From positions 1-46,971 of the forward strand of contig CANPYZ010000017.1 of assembly GCA_947589035.1 (NCBI GenBank): a stretch of DNA of 46,971 bases, given 5' to 3'. Positions 44,404-46,971 of the stretch are shown one piece after another. The DNA comes from an uncultured Clostridia bacterium. Its GTDB lineage: Bacteria > Bacillota > Clostridia > Oscillospirales > Ruminococcaceae. Below the pieces are notes generated by a model. The model saw only the letters and a program-made list of their open reading frames with translations. It searched no databases and had not been told where the DNA came from. Made by a program: the position numbers and the translations under genes. Position 1 is the first letter of the stretch; every line of letters starts with the position of its first letter.

Positions 44404-45690
44404 ATGTCTGAAAAAAAATTACATTTTGAAACACTTCAATTGCATGTGGGGCAGGAACAGCCTGACCCTGCGTCTGATGCCCGTGCTGTGCCGATTTACG
44501 CCACAACTTCTTATGTATTCCGGAATTGCCAGCACGCTGCTGACCGTTTTGCGCTGAAAGATGCCGGAAACATTTACAGCCGGTTGACTAATTCAACGCA
44601 AGATGTATTTGAACAGAGAATGACTGCTTTAGAAGGAGGAACGGCAGCTTTAGCAACGGCTTCCGGAGCGGCAGCAATTAGTTATGCGATTCAGGCATTA
44701 GCCAAAGCAGGGGAAAATATTGTTTCTTCCAAAACAATTTACGGCGGAACGTATAATTTACTTGCGCACACTTTGCCATTATACGGCATTGAAACGACTT
44801 TCGTTGAACCTGATGATGAAACAGCAATTCAGGCGGCAATCAACGAAAAAACAAAGGCAATTTTCATTGAAACATTAGGAAATCCGAATGCTAATGTAGC
44901 AGACATTGAACACATTGCAGAAATTGCCCATGCACACGGGATTCCGTTAGTTGTAGACAACACATTCGCAACGCCTTATTTAGTGAGACCGTTTGAATAT
45001 GGTGCAGACATTGTGGTGCATTCTGCAACGAAATTCATTGGAGGACACGGAACCGCAATTGGCGGAATTATCGTTGACAGCGGAAATTTTGACTGGAACG
45101 TTTCCGGAAAATATCCATGGATTTCTGAACCGAATCCAAGCTATCACGGAGTAAGTTTTACAGAAGCGGCAGGAAAAGCAGCATTCGTGACATATATTCG
45201 GGCAATTTTGCTGAGGGATACAGGCGCAACGCTTTCCCCGTTCCATGCGTTCCTATTTTTGCAAGGATTGGAAACACTTTCTCTGCGAGTGGAACGGCAT
45301 GTGGAAAACGCTTTAAAAATCGTGAATTACTTAGCCAATCATGAAAAAGTGCAGGCAGTGCATCACCCTTCACTGGAAAGTGAACCAACACACGCACTGT
45401 ATGAAAAATATTTCCCGAATGGCGGAGGGAGTATTTTCACTTTTGAAATTAAAGGAACGGAAACCGAAGCGAAAACATTTATTGACCATTTGCCGATATT
45501 CAGTTTATTAGCGAACGTTGCCGATGTGAAATCTTTAGTCATTCATCCGGCATCAACAACGCATTCACAGCTTTCAGAACCGGAATTACTGGAACAAGGC
45601 ATTACGCCGTCAACAATTCGGCTTTCGATAGGAACAGAGCATGTAGAAGATTTAATCGATGCATTAGAAACGGCATTTTCTTATATTTAA
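44404..45690 (+). CDS. metY: O-acetylhomoserine sulfhydrylase
   Basis: PLP enzyme that makes homocysteine directly from O-acetylhomoserine and sulfide for methionine synthesis. At 428 residues it has MetY length, longer than cystathionine synthases (about 390). Conserved blocks include YSRLTNSTQDVFEQRMTALE, ASGAAAISYA and the PLP-lysine segment VVHSATKFIGGHG (K210). The C-terminal HPASTTHSQL, typical of the Cys/Met PLP family, is also present. The ATG at 44404 follows GAAAGGAAA. It is a single-gene unit with its own promoter and terminator. Confidence 0.93.
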   Translation: MSEKKLHFETLQLHVGQEQPDPASDARAVPIYATTSYVFRNCQHAADRFALKDAGNIYSRLTNSTQDVFEQRMTALEGGTAALATASGAAAISYAIQALAKAGENIVSSKTIYGGTYNLLAHTLPLYGIETTFVEPDDETAIQAAINEKTKAIFIETLGNPNANVADIEHIAEIAHAHGIPLVVDNTFATPYLVRPFEYGADIVVHSATKFIGGHGTAIGGIIVDSGNFDWNVSGKYPWISEPNPSYHGVSFTEAAGKAAFVTYIRAILLRDTGATLSPFHAFLFLQGLETLSLRVERHVENALKIVNYLANHEKVQAVHHPSLESEPTHALYEKYFPNGGGSIFTFEIKGTETEAKTFIDHLPIFSLLANVADVKSLVIHPASTTHSQLSEPELLEQGITPSTIRLSIGTEHVEDLIDALETAFSYI

Positions 45691-45707
45691 TTTAAATCAA
45701 AATAAAA

Positions 45708-45740
45708 CTGCTGCACAGGAAAATGTGCAGCAGAATTTTT
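45708..45740 (+). terminator. Bidirectional terminator between metY and the DHH gene
   Basis: A 10-bp perfect stem (45708-45717 with 45724-45733) with loop GGAAAA, followed by AATTTTT on the plus strand and TTTTATTTT on the minus strand. Confidence 0.93.
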
Positions 45741-46665
45741 ATTTTCTTCCGTTCAGTTTATCTAAAATAATGGGCAATTCCGCATCAATTTTATCATTGT
45801 CAAGCTGACAAGTTCCTGCATTAGCATGACCGCCGCCGCCGTAAGATAAACATAATTCCCCGATATTAAAATCAGAATTGCGGTTAATGATTGATTTTCC
45901 AATCATGACCGCTGTATTTTGTTTCCGGAAACCCCATGCAATATGCACGGAAAGTTCTGTTTCTGGGTGCATTGCGTACACCATAAAACGATTTCCAGCG
46001 TAAATGGTTTCTTCATTGCGTAAATCAATGACAGCGACTTTTCCGTCAATGCGGGTAATTCTTTCGAGTTGCGCCTTGAATAATTCCTGTTGTTCAAAAT
46101 ATAACTTTACCCGTTCTTCCACGTCCGGAAGCGCAAGCACTTCCTGAATGGTATGATTCACACAGTAAGTAATCAATTTCATCATGAGGTCATAATTGGA
46201 AATGCGGAAATGATGAAATCTTCCTAAACCTGTGCGGGCATCCATGAGAAAATTCATTAACACCCAATCTGTCGGGTGAAGAATTTCTTCTTCTGTGAAG
46301 TCGGCACTGTCGCCTTTATCCACAGCGAGCATAATTTCTTCTGAAACGTGCTTGAAGGTATTTTTTCCGCCGTAGTAATCATAAACCACTCTTGCGGCAG
46401 AACGGGCATCGCCGTCAATGATATATTTTCCTTCATAGTCTTCTTTTTTATTTCTGAGTAATTCGCTTTCGTGGTGGTCAAACGCTAAACCCACACGCTT
46501 GTCAAATGGCAGATTGGTTGTAATATCATTTTCCGACAGTTCAATTTTTCCATCCTGCACATCTTTAGGGTGAACGAATTTAATTTCGTCAATTAGATTT
46601 AGTTCTTTGAGGAGCATTGCACAGACAAGCCCGTCAAAGTCACTTCTTGTCACCAGTCTTTTCAT
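45739..46665 (-). CDS. DHH/DHHA1 family phosphoesterase
   Basis: 308 residues. Metal-binding motifs of the DHH superfamily are present: RSDFDGLVCA (D9, D11), the DHH triad in FDHHES (D63-H65) and VDKGDSADF. A DHHA1 motif GGGGHANAGTC follows at about 276-286. Relatives cleave short oligonucleotides, pAp, cyclic-di-nucleotide products or polyphosphate. The local pattern looks exopolyphosphatase-like, but I cannot choose. The ATG at 46665 has no clear ribosome site. The upstream DNA is the end of an IS element, so its original promoter may have been displaced. Confidence 0.85.
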   Translation of the reverse strand: MKRLVTRSDFDGLVCAMLLKELNLIDEIKFVHPKDVQDGKIELSENDITTNLPFDKRVGLAFDHHESELLRNKKEDYEGKYIIDGDARSAARVVYDYYGGKNTFKHVSEEIMLAVDKGDSADFTEEEILHPTDWVLMNFLMDARTGLGRFHHFRISNYDLMMKLITYCVNHTIQEVLALPDVEERVKLYFEQQELFKAQLERITRIDGKVAVIDLRNEETIYAGNRFMVYAMHPETELSVHIAWGFRKQNTAVMIGKSIINRNSDFNIGELCLSYGGGGHANAGTCQLDNDKIDAELPIILDKLNGRK

Positions 46666-46679
46666 GATAGTCCGTTACT

Positions 46680-46842
46680 GAAAACTGATAAAAAGTTGTA
46701 AAACAAACTTTTATGTTTCATTCCTTGTTCATTGTGTCCGTTTTTGAAATCACAAGCAATTTCTACTCACGTTTGGGATAACACTCCGAAGGCGTAACTT
46801 CCCGACTAACGTATCGGTACACATCAATTGCATTTGTTTTGG
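46680..46842 (-). mobile_element. Right end of an IS200/IS605-type element, probable omega-RNA region
   Basis: Non-coding DNA downstream of tnpB. A hairpin, AAAAGTT (46691-46697) with AACTTTT (46706-46712), lies near the expected right end. Such elements end in subterminal hairpins recognised by the transposase. In TnpB-carrying elements this region, with the 3' part of tnpB, is transcribed as the guide (omega) RNA. Exact cleavage site and guide start are not fixed from this sequence alone. Confidence 0.6.
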
Positions 46843-46971
46843 CTATGCAATGAGTTTTTTGTATCGCATTAAATTCACACTTGCCTGAAAATCTCTGTCA
46901 ATCACAAGTCCACATACAGAGCAATGATAAACTCTGTCAGACAATTTCAGGTCTTTCTTGATGTTTCCGCA
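46843..46971 (-). CDS. tnpB: TnpB (IS200/IS605 OrfB), C-terminal fragment cut by window edge
   Basis: The last 42 codons of a tnpB gene that continues beyond the window. The zinc-ribbon ends are visible as CGNIKK and CSVCG. The following DRDFQASVN matches the conserved DRDxNAAxN stretch, whose Asp is part of the RuvC active site. TnpB proteins are RNA-guided nucleases carried by IS200/IS605 and IS607 elements. Gln-Ala-Ser replaces the more usual Asn-Ala-Ala. Whether the rest is intact, and whether a tnpA transposase is present, cannot be seen. Confidence 0.88.
   Translation of the reverse strand, partial: CGNIKKDLKLSDRVYHCSVCGLVIDRDFQASVNLMRYKKLIA

Overview
The window reads as chromosomal DNA of an AT-rich anaerobic Clostridia, most likely of the Ruminococcus/Oscillospiraceae type. 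I infer this from the HydCBA-type NAD-linked [FeFe] hydrogenase, a leucine T-box, long-form LeuA, many near-consensus sigma-A promoters (TTGACA, 17 bp, TATAAT), short Rho-independent terminators and Shine-Dalgarno starts throughout. No phage, CRISPR or plasmid functions are visible. Mobile DNA is limited to the right end of an IS200/IS605-type element at the right edge and a hairpin-rich repeat near 36.5 kb.

Layout. 0.2-6.0 kb: valS, folC, two tandem paralogous small membrane proteins and a DUF368 (PopT-type) undecaprenyl-phosphate translocase, closed by a terminator. 6.1-8.4 kb: a membrane diguanylate cyclase and a DUF389 membrane protein. 8.5-10.6 kb: panB-panC-panD. 14.9-10.6 kb (minus): a Cys-containing protein with an acidic/proline tail, dCMP deaminase, trmB and a GH59 (galactocerebrosidase-like) enzyme, read from one promoter. 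15.2-19.4 kb: hydC-hydB-hydA. 21.2-19.5 kb (minus): ppa-prs. 22.7-21.4 kb (minus): lysA. 22.9-24.4 kb: an ECF sigma factor and its probable membrane anti-sigma partner. 26.1-24.4 kb (minus): leuA behind a T-box.

26.6-36.0 kb is a signalling block. It holds a cytoplasmic GGDNF-EAL protein, a hybrid histidine kinase with an HPt protein, and a solute-binding lipoprotein in one operon with a membrane PAS-GGDEF-EAL protein. Then come two tRNA-Leu(CAG) genes, a 140-bp array of hairpins leading a CobW-type GTPase, and a 1308-residue ABC ATPase-permease fusion with a very large extracellular insert. A CofE-like ligase follows with a GtrII-type membrane glycosyltransferase, then O-acetylhomoserine sulfhydrylase, a DHH phosphoesterase and the 3' end of tnpB.

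How the parts fit. Most genes are housekeeping or biosynthetic (pantothenate, leucine, lysine, methionine, PRPP and pyrophosphate turnover, hydrogen metabolism). The accessory content is sensory and envelope-related: three c-di-GMP proteins, a phosphorelay with no output regulator beside it, an orphan binding protein, an ECF pair and the large-ectodomain ABC protein. I see no clearly new multi-gene defence or biosynthetic system. The best leads are the ABC fusion with its operator-like palindrome, the GH59 enzyme with no signal peptide but a C-terminal membrane segment, the binding protein/c-di-GMP operon, the tandem 153-residue paralogues before PopT, and the hairpin array.
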